From Paenibacillus lautus NBRC 15380 (lineage in GTDB: Bacteria > Bacillota > Bacilli > Paenibacillales > Paenibacillaceae), in the NCBI RefSeq assembly GCF_004000945.1, contig NZ_BIMF01000025.1, positions 1-64,000 of the forward strand: DNA of 64,000 nt, given 5' to 3'. Under the pieces are notes generated by a model. That model was given only the letters and a program-made list of their open reading frames with translations, ran no database searches and was not told the origin of the DNA. The position numbers and the translations under genes are program-made. Shown one piece after another: positions 30,963 to 40,450 of this stretch (within the stretch, counting starts at the first letter, position 1; each line of letters starts with the position of its first letter).

Positions 30963-32225
30963 ATGTTCAAACAATGGAAGAAGGGGCTGGCGGCAGTAAC
31001 CGGCACCTTGACGCTCGCGGTGGCACTGGTTGGACCGGGCGTTGCGCCGGCTTATGCCGATGAAATTACAGCCAAGGATACATATCATATTGTAGCGCTG
31101 GGGGATTCGCTGACCGTTGGGTATGAGCCGGGAATGGATCTGAACAGCAAGCCCTACGGTTTTGTTGACCGGCTGTATGAGCAAGGTTTGTTCCACGGCC
31201 GGACCGAGGTAACGAATCTGGGGATCGGCGGCCTGAAAACCGATGGGCTGAATAATTACGTCAAGGCCGTCTTGGATGAACGCTCGATTACGGCGGAGCA
31301 ACTGCAGCCGGGGCTCAGCGGCATCGATCCGCGCACCAAACAGATTGGCGCTGACGCAGCGAAAGCCAAGCCGGTTATCGCCAATGCGGATCTGATTACC
31401 ATTACCATCGGCGGCAATGACATGATGAGTCTGGTCAGTACCGTGGAAACATTAAGCGACGAACAGCTGAAAGCAAAGATGCAGGAACTGTTCAAGATCT
31501 ATACCGATAATGTCTCATCCGTCATTACCAACTTGCAAGCCATCAATCCGGATGCCGCAATCGTGGTGGCGGACCAGTACAACCCGGTGCCCAAAGTCGC
31601 TGACGAGGTCGCATACGCTAAACTGCTTGCAGCATCCGGAGAGTTTACGAAGCTGGTGGAAGGCGTAGCTGACAGTTTTGCAGCTCAGGGCGTGGATATC
31701 AAGGTAGCCCATGTTGCGAAGAAATTCGTGGGCTCCGAGCTGACGATGACCCATATCCTGAAAGATGATATTCATCCGAACCAATATGGATACGAGACGA
31801 TGGCCAGCGTGTTCGCAGAGACGATCTGGGGCAGCTACAAGAATCCCGCTGTTCAAGAACAGGGGCAGCCGATGCGTATCATCGTGAAGGGGCAGGAGCT
31901 GAACACGCCGTATAAGCCGATCCTTCGCGATAACCTGAATTACGTAGCGATACAGGATATCGTAAATGCAGTGGGGGCGACGACCAAGTGGGAAAATAAA
32001 ACGTCCAGTGCAACGATTACGTTCGGAGATCAGACGGTGGTGGTGAAGATCGGTGCCAAAACCGTTCAAGTTAACGGAACGGCTGTACCGATCGATACGC
32101 CGGCTTTCCTGCAAAAAGTAGGGAAAGAAGATAAAACCTACGTTCCGCTCGCCGTGATTGCATCCGGTCTAGGTTTTGATGTTCAATACAGCACCAAATT
32201 GCGTACCGCATTCATTAACCTGTAA
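30963..32225 (+). CDS. secreted SGNH/GDSL hydrolase with copper-amine-oxidase-like wall domain
   Basis: This 420-residue exported protein has a signal peptide with likely cleavage after AYA (residue 32). Residues about 40-290 are an SGNH esterase: block I ALGDSLTVGY with Ser49, block II Gly in NLGIGG, block III Asn in IGGNDMM, and block V DIHPNQYGY with the catalytic Asp and His. Residues about 305-420 form the copper-amine-oxidase N-terminal-like domain (two alpha-beta repeats ending TYVPLAVIASGLGFDV), which is common on Paenibacillus exported proteins and probably binds the wall or its own domains. It may deacylate wall or plant polymers. AAGGGAG precedes the ATG. Confidence 0.88.
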   Translation: MFKQWKKGLAAVTGTLTLAVALVGPGVAPAYADEITAKDTYHIVALGDSLTVGYEPGMDLNSKPYGFVDRLYEQGLFHGRTEVTNLGIGGLKTDGLNNYVKAVLDERSITAEQLQPGLSGIDPRTKQIGADAAKAKPVIANADLITITIGGNDMMSLVSTVETLSDEQLKAKMQELFKIYTDNVSSVITNLQAINPDAAIVVADQYNPVPKVADEVAYAKLLAASGEFTKLVEGVADSFAAQGVDIKVAHVAKKFVGSELTMTHILKDDIHPNQYGYETMASVFAETIWGSYKNPAVQEQGQPMRIIVKGQELNTPYKPILRDNLNYVAIQDIVNAVGATTKWENKTSSATITFGDQTVVVKIGAKTVQVNGTAVPIDTPAFLQKVGKEDKTYVPLAVIASGLGFDVQYSTKLRTAFINL

Positions 32226-32235
32226 TCCCATAAGC

Positions 32236-32274
32236 AAGCTGCACCGGCTGGAAGGAGCCGATGCAGCTTTTTTT
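32236..32274 (+). terminator. Terminator after the SGNH hydrolase gene
   Basis: AAGCTGC-CCGGCT pairs with AGCCG-GCAGCTT with small internal loops, followed by seven T residues. Confidence 0.85.
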
Positions 32275-32546
32275 GTGATTACCGGTTGCGGTGATGGACT
32301 GCGAGAGAAATCCATTGGTTTTTCCCGCATATGAACACCCCTATGTTGGCTCCGATAGGATCCACCATGGGGGTGTATTCAATTTGGATGGTATGCAGCA
32401 AGCAGGAAAAAGCCGGTCCCGAGGCTAATAGTTGAATTTGTGACTTCCTGCCTCATCGTAAAAATACGCATCATTTGCGTAGAAATGACTACGCTGGTGC
32501 CACTGGATTGTTGCTATGCTTGAGAAAGCCGGAGGTGCAAGGACCG
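32275..32546. other. 272-bp leader of uptake cluster 1
   Basis: It contains a 7-bp inverted repeat (ACACCCC at 32334-32340 with GGGGTGT at 32370-32376), the GGAGGTG ribosome binding site at 32531, and no clear promoter. No cre site was found. The frame open from 32475 lacks a ribosome binding site for that start. Confidence 0.45.
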
Positions 32547-34379
32547 ATGAAGAACCGTTTTAAAAATCCGCTGGGACGCATGAATATCAAACAGCAGATG
32601 ATTCTGCTGTTCCTGGTGCTGGTCATCCCGTTGTTTGCGCTAAATGCCTACGGGAATTCCATGGCCGGTCAAATCCTGAAGCGTCATGTGACCAATGCTT
32701 ATATTGAACTGAACAAGCAGAACTTCAAGCTGATTAACCGTGATATTGAAACCGTTAACAAAGTAACCTCCACGGTCATCCAAAATTCGCAGATCCAGCA
32801 GCTGGATCCCTTTGCCGAGGGCACCGTTCTGGAGCGCGTCAAAAACTACGAGCGGCTTGAAAAGATGCTGTTGTCCTTCTCCCAAGAGACGGATGAACGC
32901 GAACCGGTCTATTACTCGCTCTATGTGTACGACCCGGACAACAGCTACTTCTTTGCTCCCTATTACCCTGACCGCAGAAAAGCGGGGGTGTATTTTTTTT
33001 CCGACGAGAAGGAGAAGCCGGCATGGTTCGATGAAGCCGTGGCAATGAAAGGGAACGGGTATCTCAAGCGCATAGCGAATTTGTCACCGCCGGTACAAGG
33101 ACGCCAGGACCAAGAGACCTTAAGCTATGTGCGGGCCGTTAACAATATTTATCGGGGCGGTACCATCGGCGTTTTGGTGGTAACCAATCTGGACGCGCGG
33201 ATCGGCGAATCGTTATCGACGGTATCGATACCAGATGGGGAACTGTATTTTACCGATTGGAACGACCATATCCTGACTTCGTCGGTACGAGGCATGGCAG
33301 GAAGGCTTGAATTGCCGCCTGAAGCGGATCCGGGCCATTCCACCATCGGTGTCATGGACGTGATTACGTCGGATTTTATCTATGTCATCGATTATAACTA
33401 CGTGCTTCAGCAGAAGCTGGTCTACAAGGTGCCCGTCAAAACGCTGCTCGCCCAGCAAAGCGAGATGAAGCGCGTCATCCAGGTTATCTCCATCGCTTAC
33501 TTTGCCGTGGGGCTCATTATCGTTTTTTACTTCTGGCAGTCGCTGATGACGCCGCTCCAGAAGCTGGCGCATTTCGTGAGAAGGTACGAACCGGGGAACG
33601 TCGTGCCGGAAACCCCCTATCGGCGCAGAAAAGATGAAGTTAGCGTCCTCATCTCTACGATCTATGACATGGCCCGCCGATTGAATGATCTGATCCACTA
33701 CAAATACCGTATGGATCTAAAGCAGAAGGAAGCGCAGCTGCAGCTGCTTTATCAGCAGATTAACCCCCATTTGCTGTACAACACCCTGGAAAGCATTTAT
33801 TGGAAGAGCACGATGGAAGGCAATACCGAGTCAGCCGAGATGATCAAGGATTTGTCCAAATTGATGAAGATCAGCCTCAGCCGGGGCCGGGATCTTATCA
33901 CGCTCGGGGAAGAGCTCGAGCATGCGGGGGCTTATATCAATCTCCAGCTGAACCGTTACGACTATCAGTTTACCGTCCGCTGGGAAGTGCCCGAGTCCTT
34001 GCTGGTGAACCATGTGCCGAAGATTACGCTGCAGCCGCTGCTGGAGAACGCGATTATTCATGGCATTAAAAATATGGGCGAGGATGGAATCATTCGGATT
34101 TCAGGACATCTGGAGGATGGACACTGCCTACTCGTCATTGAAGATAACGGCTTCCGCCCCGTAAACTACGAGTCCATCCACAGGCTGCTCCATAGTGAAG
34201 CGCCGGACCCTTCGCTGGGCTACGGCATCCGGAATATCCAGGAGCGGATCCGGCTGCATTTTGGAAGCCGCTATGGGCTGGAATATGAACGGAGAGAAGA
34301 AGGGGGAACCCGTGTGACCATTACGATCCCCCGAACAGAAGTTGCAACCATTACCGCAACCGGACAGGAGGTTTCCTGA
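32547..34379 (+). CDS. YesM-family sensor histidine kinase, cluster 1
   Basis: This 610-residue membrane kinase has one N-terminal helix (residues about 17-35), an extracellular sensor domain to about residue 310, a second helix, and a HAMP domain (TPLQKLAHFVRRYEPG). The YesM-type His_kinase domain has phospho-acceptor His408 in QINPHLLYNTLES, and the HATPase segments are PLLENAIIHGI, IEDNGF and GYGIRNIQERI. It probably senses an extracellular sugar. ATG at 32547 has GGAGGTG 9 nt upstream. Its stop overlaps the regulator start as TGATG. Confidence 0.92.
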   Translation: MKNRFKNPLGRMNIKQQMILLFLVLVIPLFALNAYGNSMAGQILKRHVTNAYIELNKQNFKLINRDIETVNKVTSTVIQNSQIQQLDPFAEGTVLERVKNYERLEKMLLSFSQETDEREPVYYSLYVYDPDNSYFFAPYYPDRRKAGVYFFSDEKEKPAWFDEAVAMKGNGYLKRIANLSPPVQGRQDQETLSYVRAVNNIYRGGTIGVLVVTNLDARIGESLSTVSIPDGELYFTDWNDHILTSSVRGMAGRLELPPEADPGHSTIGVMDVITSDFIYVIDYNYVLQQKLVYKVPVKTLLAQQSEMKRVIQVISIAYFAVGLIIVFYFWQSLMTPLQKLAHFVRRYEPGNVVPETPYRRRKDEVSVLISTIYDMARRLNDLIHYKYRMDLKQKEAQLQLLYQQINPHLLYNTLESIYWKSTMEGNTESAEMIKDLSKLMKISLSRGRDLITLGEELEHAGAYINLQLNRYDYQFTVRWEVPESLLVNHVPKITLQPLLENAIIHGIKNMGEDGIIRISGHLEDGHCLLVIEDNGFRPVNYESIHRLLHSEAPDPSLGYGIRNIQERIRLHFGSRYGLEYERREEGGTRVTITIPRTEVATITATGQEVS

Positions 34380-35698
34380 TGTATAACGTTTTGGTGGTAG
34401 ATGACGAACCTTTGATCTGCAAGGGCTTAGCCGGGCTGTTAACGTCCTCGGGCCTAGCCATCGATGGGATTACTACGGCCTACAGCGGGCAGGAAGCGCT
34501 GGATTACATACGGATGGGGGATATCGATCTGCTGGTTACCGATATCCAGATGGGCGAGATGAACGGCATTGAGCTGATGCAGCAGGCAAAGATCGTGAAG
34601 CCGTGGGTTCAGACGATCATTATTTCAGCCCATGAAACATTTCAATATGCGCAGCGGGCGCTCCAGCTCGGAGCCAAGGATTATTTGATCAAACCGCTGA
34701 ACAGCGAGCAGTTTCTGGATTCGGTCCGCAGCGTATTGCTCAAGATGGAACGACCGGCACCTCAGGTGGAGCATTTTCTCATGGCCGATAACGAGCATTT
34801 TCGGATGGAGGAGCCTCCGTCCGAACGAATAGAGCGGCTGAACCAGCGGCTCTCCACGGAGCTGGTTCAGCCGGAACAGGCCGGACTAGACGAGTCGGAG
34901 CTGGGCTTGATCGGTCCTTATTTTGCGGTGATCAAGATGAAGCTTGGCCTAACGAAAGACAGCGGGGCTTCTTTTTCCAGGCAAGATCTAAACCTGATAC
35001 AATATGCTGCGCTGAATATTGCCAAGGAGCTGCTGGAGCAGGAGCCGCACACCTTCGTATTCTATTCGCCGGAGCGGGACATCAACATCATCCTCCAATG
35101 GGGCGAGCAGGAGATGGAGGAGAATGCGAGCGGCAAGATCCACCATCTGGAGATGATTGGCCGGAGCCTGCACCACCATGTGGAGCTGTATCTGAAACGA
35201 AGCTGTACCGTAGGGATCAGCCAAATATTGAGGGGGCCGGAATTTTTGAGCGTGCTTAGCCGTCAGGCGGACAAAGCAATGCTGTGGAGCGAGCAGCTGC
35301 ATGATTTCCACGTGTTTTATTATGGGGATTTCAATTGGCATAACTATGCCCAGGAGACGTCGCAGGAGGTGCTCTCGAGCCAGAGCAACCGGATCGTGGA
35401 GAATACGAGGCAATATATCGAGGAGCATTACCGCCAGAAGGGATTGACGATTCACGAGGTAGCCAAGAACAATCATGTAAGCCCGAACTATTTGAGTTAT
35501 CTGTTCAAAAAATATACCGGCAGCAGCCTGTGGGAGTATGTCGTGAAGCTGCGGATGGAGGAGAGCAGGTCTCTGATCCTGAGCACGGATCTCCGCCGAT
35601 ACGAAATCGCGGAGCGAGTCGGCTATGAGTCCCCGGAGCATTTCAGCAAAATCTTCAAAAAATACTACGGCGTCAGCCCAAGCGAGCTAAAGAAGTAA
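34379..35698 (+). CDS. YesN-type response regulator, AraC family, cluster 1
   Basis: This 439-residue regulator has a receiver domain (residues 1-120) with Asp8, Asp9, phospho-acceptor Asp55 in VTDIQMGEMNG and Lys in KDYLIKPL. A variable middle domain follows, then an AraC-type pair of helix-turn-helices (residues about 335-439: LTIHEVAKNNHVSPNYLSYLFKK; YEIAERVGYESPEHFSKIFKK). It overlaps the kinase gene and lies upstream of the permease and binding-protein genes, which it probably activates. Confidence 0.93.
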   Translation: MYNVLVVDDEPLICKGLAGLLTSSGLAIDGITTAYSGQEALDYIRMGDIDLLVTDIQMGEMNGIELMQQAKIVKPWVQTIIISAHETFQYAQRALQLGAKDYLIKPLNSEQFLDSVRSVLLKMERPAPQVEHFLMADNEHFRMEEPPSERIERLNQRLSTELVQPEQAGLDESELGLIGPYFAVIKMKLGLTKDSGASFSRQDLNLIQYAALNIAKELLEQEPHTFVFYSPERDINIILQWGEQEMEENASGKIHHLEMIGRSLHHHVELYLKRSCTVGISQILRGPEFLSVLSRQADKAMLWSEQLHDFHVFYYGDFNWHNYAQETSQEVLSSQSNRIVENTRQYIEEHYRQKGLTIHEVAKNNHVSPNYLSYLFKKYTGSSLWEYVVKLRMEESRSLILSTDLRRYEIAERVGYESPEHFSKIFKKYYGVSPSELKK

Positions 35699-35794
35699 GA
35701 ACGGTTATACTTCACATAGTTTTAGACATGTTGTAAGACTCCCTGCCTTTTTACAATTAAAGCTGGACATTTAATAAAGGAATGAGGGAGTCAG

Positions 35795-36730
35795 ATGGAA
35801 GAAACGGCCATGCTGCAAGGCCAGGCTCGGATCGAGCCCGGTCATCGCACCCGAAAGGAACATAAGCGCAAGCCGCTGTGGAAGAAGTATTTATGGGGGT
35901 ATTTGTTCCTTGTTCCGGCGATTGCGATCTTTATCGTCTTTTTGTGGGTGCCGATCTTTAAAGGGATCTTTTACAGCTTTTTTCATATCGATTTCGTAAA
36001 AGGAAACACCTTCGTCGGGTTTGATAATTATGCCAACGTTCTGAGCAATCCCGACCTGCTGCTTTCCGTTCGAAATACATTGTATTTCATGCTGTTAACG
36101 CTGGTCATCGGCTTCTGGGTGCCCATCGCGGCCTCCATCGCCATCTCGGAGCTGAAGCTGTTCCAGGGCTTCGCCCGGATTGCGGCGTATCTCCCGTTTG
36201 TCGTACCCGGCGTCGTGCTCTACGGCATGTGGAGGTGGATGTATGACCCGGTAGGTCCGATCAACGCCCTGTTCGGCTTCTTCGGGGCAGAACCGGTATC
36301 GTTTATTTCGGATAGCCGTTTCTCCATGGTGTCGCTTGTCGTGATGGAGACATGGCAGCAATTCGGCTCGGCGATGCTGATCTATCTGGCCGGCGTGCTC
36401 AGCATACCGAAGGATTGGTATGAAGCCGCCGAAATCGACGGTGCGGGTGTATGGGCCCGGATTAAATACATTACGCTCCCCTCGATGCGCAATTTGATTA
36501 TGCTTATGCTGATTCTGCAGCTAATCGGCACTTCGCAGGCGTATCAGTCGCAGCTTGCGATGCTGGATGGCGGACCGAACAAGGCCACGCTCACCTATGC
36601 TCTTCTAACCGTAAAATACGCGTTTAACCAGCTGGATTACGGGGCAGGAACCGCCATGGGCATTTTGATGTTTCTGGTGCTGAGTTTGCTGGGCATCCTG
36701 CAATTCAAGATGAACAGGGAGGAGTACTAG
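35795..36730 (+). CDS. carbohydrate ABC permease, MalF-like, cluster 1
   Basis: This 311-residue integral membrane protein has about six helices. The EAA loop that docks the ATPase is YEAAEIDGAGVWARIKYITLP near residue 210. It belongs to the MalF/UgpA branch of CUT1 importers. GAGGGAG precedes the ATG. It lies 96 nt after the regulator gene and 1 nt before the second permease gene. No ATPase gene is adjacent. Confidence 0.92.
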   Translation: MEETAMLQGQARIEPGHRTRKEHKRKPLWKKYLWGYLFLVPAIAIFIVFLWVPIFKGIFYSFFHIDFVKGNTFVGFDNYANVLSNPDLLLSVRNTLYFMLLTLVIGFWVPIAASIAISELKLFQGFARIAAYLPFVVPGVVLYGMWRWMYDPVGPINALFGFFGAEPVSFISDSRFSMVSLVVMETWQQFGSAMLIYLAGVLSIPKDWYEAAEIDGAGVWARIKYITLPSMRNLIMLMLILQLIGTSQAYQSQLAMLDGGPNKATLTYALLTVKYAFNQLDYGAGTAMGILMFLVLSLLGILQFKMNREEY

Positions 36731-36731
36731 G

Positions 36732-37598
36732 ATGAAAGAGAGAGGCATACTGTCCGCTTCGGATTTGAGAAAACCGTGGAACAAGGCGGTATACGGGTTT
36801 ATGGTGCTGTGCATCGCGGTGATGGTCTTTACGATGCTGTACCCGATCGGCATGACGATGTTTAACGGGCTGAAAAGCAATCAGGAGATCAACACGTTTC
36901 CGCCGCGCTTTTTCCCGTCGGAATGGCATTGGGGTAACTTCCCGAAGGGGTGGGAATACATCGATCTGCCGATGTTTCTGAAGAATACGCTGCTTATTTT
37001 TGGCGGCAATCTGCTGGTGACGATTCTGGTACTGGGCTTGGCGGCATTCAGCATATCTCGGATCCGGGTTCCCTATCACCGGGCCATCTATTTCTTTATT
37101 CTCATGACCTTGTTTATTCCGGCGTCGAGTTACATGATTCCGAACTTCGTCAATTTGAAGGAGCTTGGGCTGCTGAATTCCTATTGGGCCTTCTGGCTGC
37201 CTGCCGGAGCGAACGCATACTTCTTCCTGCTGATCAAAAACTTCTTCGATGGCATTCATCCGGAGATCTTCGAGGCAGCGCGCATTGACGGCGCTTCGGA
37301 GTTGAGCAGCTTCCTGCGGATTGCCGTTCCGCTGTCCGTTCCGATATTCGCAACGCTGGCAATCTTTATTTTCTCCACGGCATGGAATGACTGGTTTTGG
37401 CCGTCGCTGGTCATGCAGACGCAGGACAAGTACACGCTGGCTACGGCCATCTACAAATATGTCATTAACGCAAGGAGCCTGGACAGCAGCATAAAATTTT
37501 CGATCCTGTTCATGGTGATGGTGCCGCCGATTTTCGTATTTCTGGTGTTCCAGAAATTCATTATGCGCAGCGTCAGTCTCTCGGCCGTTAAAGGCTAG
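36732..37598 (+). CDS. carbohydrate ABC permease, MalG-like, cluster 1
   Basis: This 288-residue permease has six helices and an EAA loop FEAARIDGASELSSFLRIAVPL near residue 178. It is the MalG/UgpE-type partner of the preceding permease. GGAGGAG lies in the end of the previous gene, so translation is coupled. Its C-terminal VSLSAVKG is the usual end of this family. Confidence 0.92.
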   Translation: MKERGILSASDLRKPWNKAVYGFMVLCIAVMVFTMLYPIGMTMFNGLKSNQEINTFPPRFFPSEWHWGNFPKGWEYIDLPMFLKNTLLIFGGNLLVTILVLGLAAFSISRIRVPYHRAIYFFILMTLFIPASSYMIPNFVNLKELGLLNSYWAFWLPAGANAYFFLLIKNFFDGIHPEIFEAARIDGASELSSFLRIAVPLSVPIFATLAIFIFSTAWNDWFWPSLVMQTQDKYTLATAIYKYVINARSLDSSIKFSILFMVMVPPIFVFLVFQKFIMRSVSLSAVKG

Positions 37599-37728
37599 GG
37601 CAGCGTGTGCAGCATCGTAGCCCTGCACATGATCGTCATATGAATGCACATCGTCCTTTCCGGGTTTCGATTCTATGATGGAGATAAGAAAGGACGCTAT
37701 TATTTCAATAAGGAAAAGGGGAGTATCC

Positions 37729-39177
37729 ATGCGCAAGTTCTCAGCACTACTGATCTGCCTTATGCTGTTCAGCTCCTTGCTCGCCGCATGCGGCGGCGGC
37801 AAAGCAGCGCCGGAGGTCGGCAATAAAGACGGAGGGACCGCCAATTCGGGCGGAACGACTACAACGCAGACAGAGAAACCGAAAGAGGATATCGCGGATC
37901 AAAAGATAACGATTAAAATCCACTATCCGCTGCCGGATGACACAACGCTGCGTGAGCAGGAGGATGATAAAATCGCCCGTTTCCAGGCGAAATATCCGAA
38001 CGTGACCATCGTGAAGGATGACTGGCAGTACAGCGTCAACGAAATTGGGGTCAAGATGGCTTCAAACGAAGCACCGACGTTTTATAACACTTGGGCTACG
38101 GAAGCACAGCTGCTCGTGGAGCGGGGCTGGGTGGCCGACATTACGGAGTTCTGGAACGACTGGGAGTACAAGGACGACATGAATCCCGTGCTGCAGGATC
38201 AATTCATCGTGGACGGCAAGGTGTACGGCGTTACGCAGAACGGATACATCACGTCAACGATCGTGAACAAGAAGCTCCTGGATGCGAAGGGTGTGCCCGT
38301 TCCGCCAATGGATTGGACATGGGACGACATGTACAACACAGCGAAGGGCGCCGCAGACCCGAAGGCCGGCATTTCCGGAATCGCGCCGATGGGTAAAGGC
38401 AATGAAGCGGGTTGGAACTGGACCAATTTCCTGTTTGAAGCTGGCGGGGACATTGAAGTGAACGAAGACGGTAAAGTGAAAGCGGTGTTTAACTCGGAAG
38501 CCGGCGTGAAGGCACTGGACTTCTACAAGAAGCTGAGATGGGAAGCGAATGCCATTCCGCAGGACTGGGCCCTTGGTTGGGGCGATGCCGTCAGCTCGTT
38601 CCAGCAAGGACGTACGGCAATGGTCATTGCTGGCGCATTTGACGTGATCCAGCCGGCATTGAATGAGGGCGGCATGAAGCCTGAGGATGTGCTTGCGTAT
38701 CCGATGCCTGCGATGGAGAAAGGCGGAGCGCATCACGGCATTTTAGGCGGCAATTACTTGGTCATCAACCCGAATGCCACGAAGGAAGAGCAGGAAATGG
38801 CATTCCGTTACATCACGTTTGATTATTTTACGGATGATGCGCTGAAATCGGTGGAAGATACGATTAATGCCCGTAAAGCCGAAGGCAAATACTTTGTACC
38901 GACGCCGCTGGAATATTTCAGCGATGATTCCGAGTATGCCGCGAAGGTGAAAGCCATCTACGATAAGTACGATAACGTCTACAAATATGATCCGCAGCTC
39001 TTCAGCCTGTTGGAAGGCAAGCCGGAAGCCCAATTCGGCACCCAGGATTATTATGCCGCGATGTCCAATGTCGTGCAGGAATCGTTCTCGAAGGAAGGCA
39101 CGGATTCCAAGAAACAGCTGGACGATACGGCCAAGCTGGTTCAGGAGAACTTCTTCGATAAGATCGAGCAGAAGTAA
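37729..39177 (+). CDS. carbohydrate ABC substrate-binding lipoprotein, cluster 1
   Basis: This 482-residue family-1 binding protein has a lipobox SLLAAC (Cys21) and a Gly/Thr/Asn-rich tether. The mature fold starts at about residue 60 with KITIKIHYPLPDDT. Internal segments such as NEAPTFYNTWATE and GKVYGVTQNGYIT are typical. It captures a sugar or oligosaccharide outside the membrane for the two permeases just upstream. ATG at 37729 has AAGGGGAG upstream; an ATG at 37675 would put 18 residues before the signal peptide. A strong terminator-repeat follows. Confidence 0.92.
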   Translation: MRKFSALLICLMLFSSLLAACGGGKAAPEVGNKDGGTANSGGTTTTQTEKPKEDIADQKITIKIHYPLPDDTTLREQEDDKIARFQAKYPNVTIVKDDWQYSVNEIGVKMASNEAPTFYNTWATEAQLLVERGWVADITEFWNDWEYKDDMNPVLQDQFIVDGKVYGVTQNGYITSTIVNKKLLDAKGVPVPPMDWTWDDMYNTAKGAADPKAGISGIAPMGKGNEAGWNWTNFLFEAGGDIEVNEDGKVKAVFNSEAGVKALDFYKKLRWEANAIPQDWALGWGDAVSSFQQGRTAMVIAGAFDVIQPALNEGGMKPEDVLAYPMPAMEKGGAHHGILGGNYLVINPNATKEEQEMAFRYITFDYFTDDALKSVEDTINARKAEGKYFVPTPLEYFSDDSEYAAKVKAIYDKYDNVYKYDPQLFSLLEGKPEAQFGTQDYYAAMSNVVQESFSKEGTDSKKQLDDTAKLVQENFFDKIEQK

Positions 39178-39182
39178 GGGTA

Positions 39183-39316
39183 CTGCCCTCGGATGGGATT
39201 GGGGAACATGGCAGCACAAAAGAGAGACGCCGGAGCGGCGTCTCTCTTTGCTTTTTCATATCCTTGGTTATAGTTGCTAAAGCCGGGCGAAAGGTCAGCC
39301 CTTCTCAAGCACGGCC
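39183..39316. repeat. Dispersed repeat, copy A, containing a strong terminator
   Basis: This 134-bp block resembles 41123-41258: it opens with CTGCCC-like plus GGATGGGATT, then GCAGCA, an identical GACGCCGGAGCGGCGTC hairpin core, TTTGCT-TTCAT and a tail with GGTCA-CCCT and AGCAC-GC. It is not part of any gene. Confidence 0.7.
39221..39257. terminator. Terminator within repeat copy A
   Basis: A perfect 12-bp stem (39221-39232 with 39236-39247), loop GAG, then TTTGCTTTTTC. On the minus strand it would serve the anti-sigma gene. Confidence 0.88.
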
Positions 39317-39463
39317 GCCTGATTCGTGTCCGGATCCCGAGACCGCCACAGGCGACTTTTTTTGTATTATCTTTCATTTTCACAGCGTTCCTGCGAAAAA
39401 AGAGCCATATTGGTATAATGATTGGCTATTATGACAGCCTTAAGCCAAGTAACATCACGCTGC

Positions 39464-40450
39464 TTACTTGGAATCCGCCTTTGGAATGATCGTCTTGGCG
39501 ATGCGGATCAGCTCTTCGACAGCGATGTCGCCCGTGGTAGAGTTGAGCGAAAGCATGTAGTGATGTCCGGTGGTTGGTTCTTCATAGACCCAGTCCAGCT
39601 GTGCCAGCTGTGCCGAGTTTCCGCCGTTCCACGTTTTTTGCACCACATCCTGCCCGTTGATCTCGATTTTCCGGCTGGTCATGCCCGTGCTCTCATCCCA
39701 GTAGGAGGTCACGCTTCCGTGGTCCCCGTTATTCAGAATGGTAAGGGAGACTTTTTTGTTGCCGCTGGCATAATATAGCGTCGAAAGCCAGAATTGATCG
39801 GTGAACTTCACCGGCATCAGGGCATAGTCCTTCCCGGAGGCTCTGGCTTTCTCAAGCAGCTTTTTGGCGATGTCGGCTTTTTCCTGCTCGGTCAGCGGGT
39901 TCGCGTCAGTCTCGCGCTCCATGTGCACGCTGGCGTTTTTGAACGTATATGTACCCGAACCGGACAGCTCCTTGGCCAGCGGTAAACCGGGTACATTCAC
40001 CATGCTTTGCAGCTTGGCGAAATCCTTGACGGCATGTGGAGTGGATTTGATGTCGATGGCATGCTTCGGATTATCCGGTACGACATAAATGATGGCGGCT
40101 TCGCCCGGCTTGATCTGTTCGTCCCAGATGGTGTTCATCAGATGTATACGGTTCAGTTCCTCTTTTGAATAGCCCTTACGCGAAGGCGCCTCTACGTTCG
40201 ATTTCTCCTCATAGACTACCTCTCCCTTGCCGTTGGTTAAAGAGTGGTACTTTACTGCTGCGAAACCGGTCGATGCGGTAAGCAGCATGCCGGTAATTAA
40301 GAGAATGCTTACTTTGTTTTTCACGAAAAATCGCTCCCTTTTAAGATGTTTTTCCCGAATTTGGTTCATGACGCGTTCCTGAAGGGCCGTCCCGAGCGGC
40401 TCAACCCTTTGAAAGAGTGGTTTCAGGTCCTGGTCGTTGTCCATGCTCAT
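39464..40450 (-). CDS. probable membrane anti-sigma factor with DUF4367-like domain
   Basis: This 328-residue protein has a cytoplasmic N-terminal part (residues 1 to about 43) that may bind the sigma factor. One membrane helix follows (about VSILLITGMLLTASTGFAA), then an extracellular part ending in a DUF4367-like domain (VVQKTWNGGNSAQLAQLDWVY, then YMLSLNSTTGDIAVEELI). Start ATG at 40450 has GAGGGGGAAG upstream and overlaps the sigma gene by about 50 nt, the usual arrangement of an ECF sigma and its anti-sigma factor. The extracellular domain may sense wall stress. An upstream ATG at 40477 is possible. Confidence 0.75.
   Translation of the reverse strand: MSMDNDQDLKPLFQRVEPLGTALQERVMNQIREKHLKRERFFVKNKVSILLITGMLLTASTGFAAVKYHSLTNGKGEVVYEEKSNVEAPSRKGYSKEELNRIHLMNTIWDEQIKPGEAAIIYVVPDNPKHAIDIKSTPHAVKDFAKLQSMVNVPGLPLAKELSGSGTYTFKNASVHMERETDANPLTEQEKADIAKKLLEKARASGKDYALMPVKFTDQFWLSTLYYASGNKKVSLTILNNGDHGSVTSYWDESTGMTSRKIEINGQDVVQKTWNGGNSAQLAQLDWVYEEPTTGHHYMLSLNSTTGDIAVEELIRIAKTIIPKADSK

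Noticed and set aside
39281..39360. tRNA-like look of GGTCA-CCCT-AGCAC sequence in repeat copy A
   Set aside because: No acceptor-stem pairing, no proper T-loop GTTCRA and no D-loop GG could be found; the similar segment in copy B has even less.
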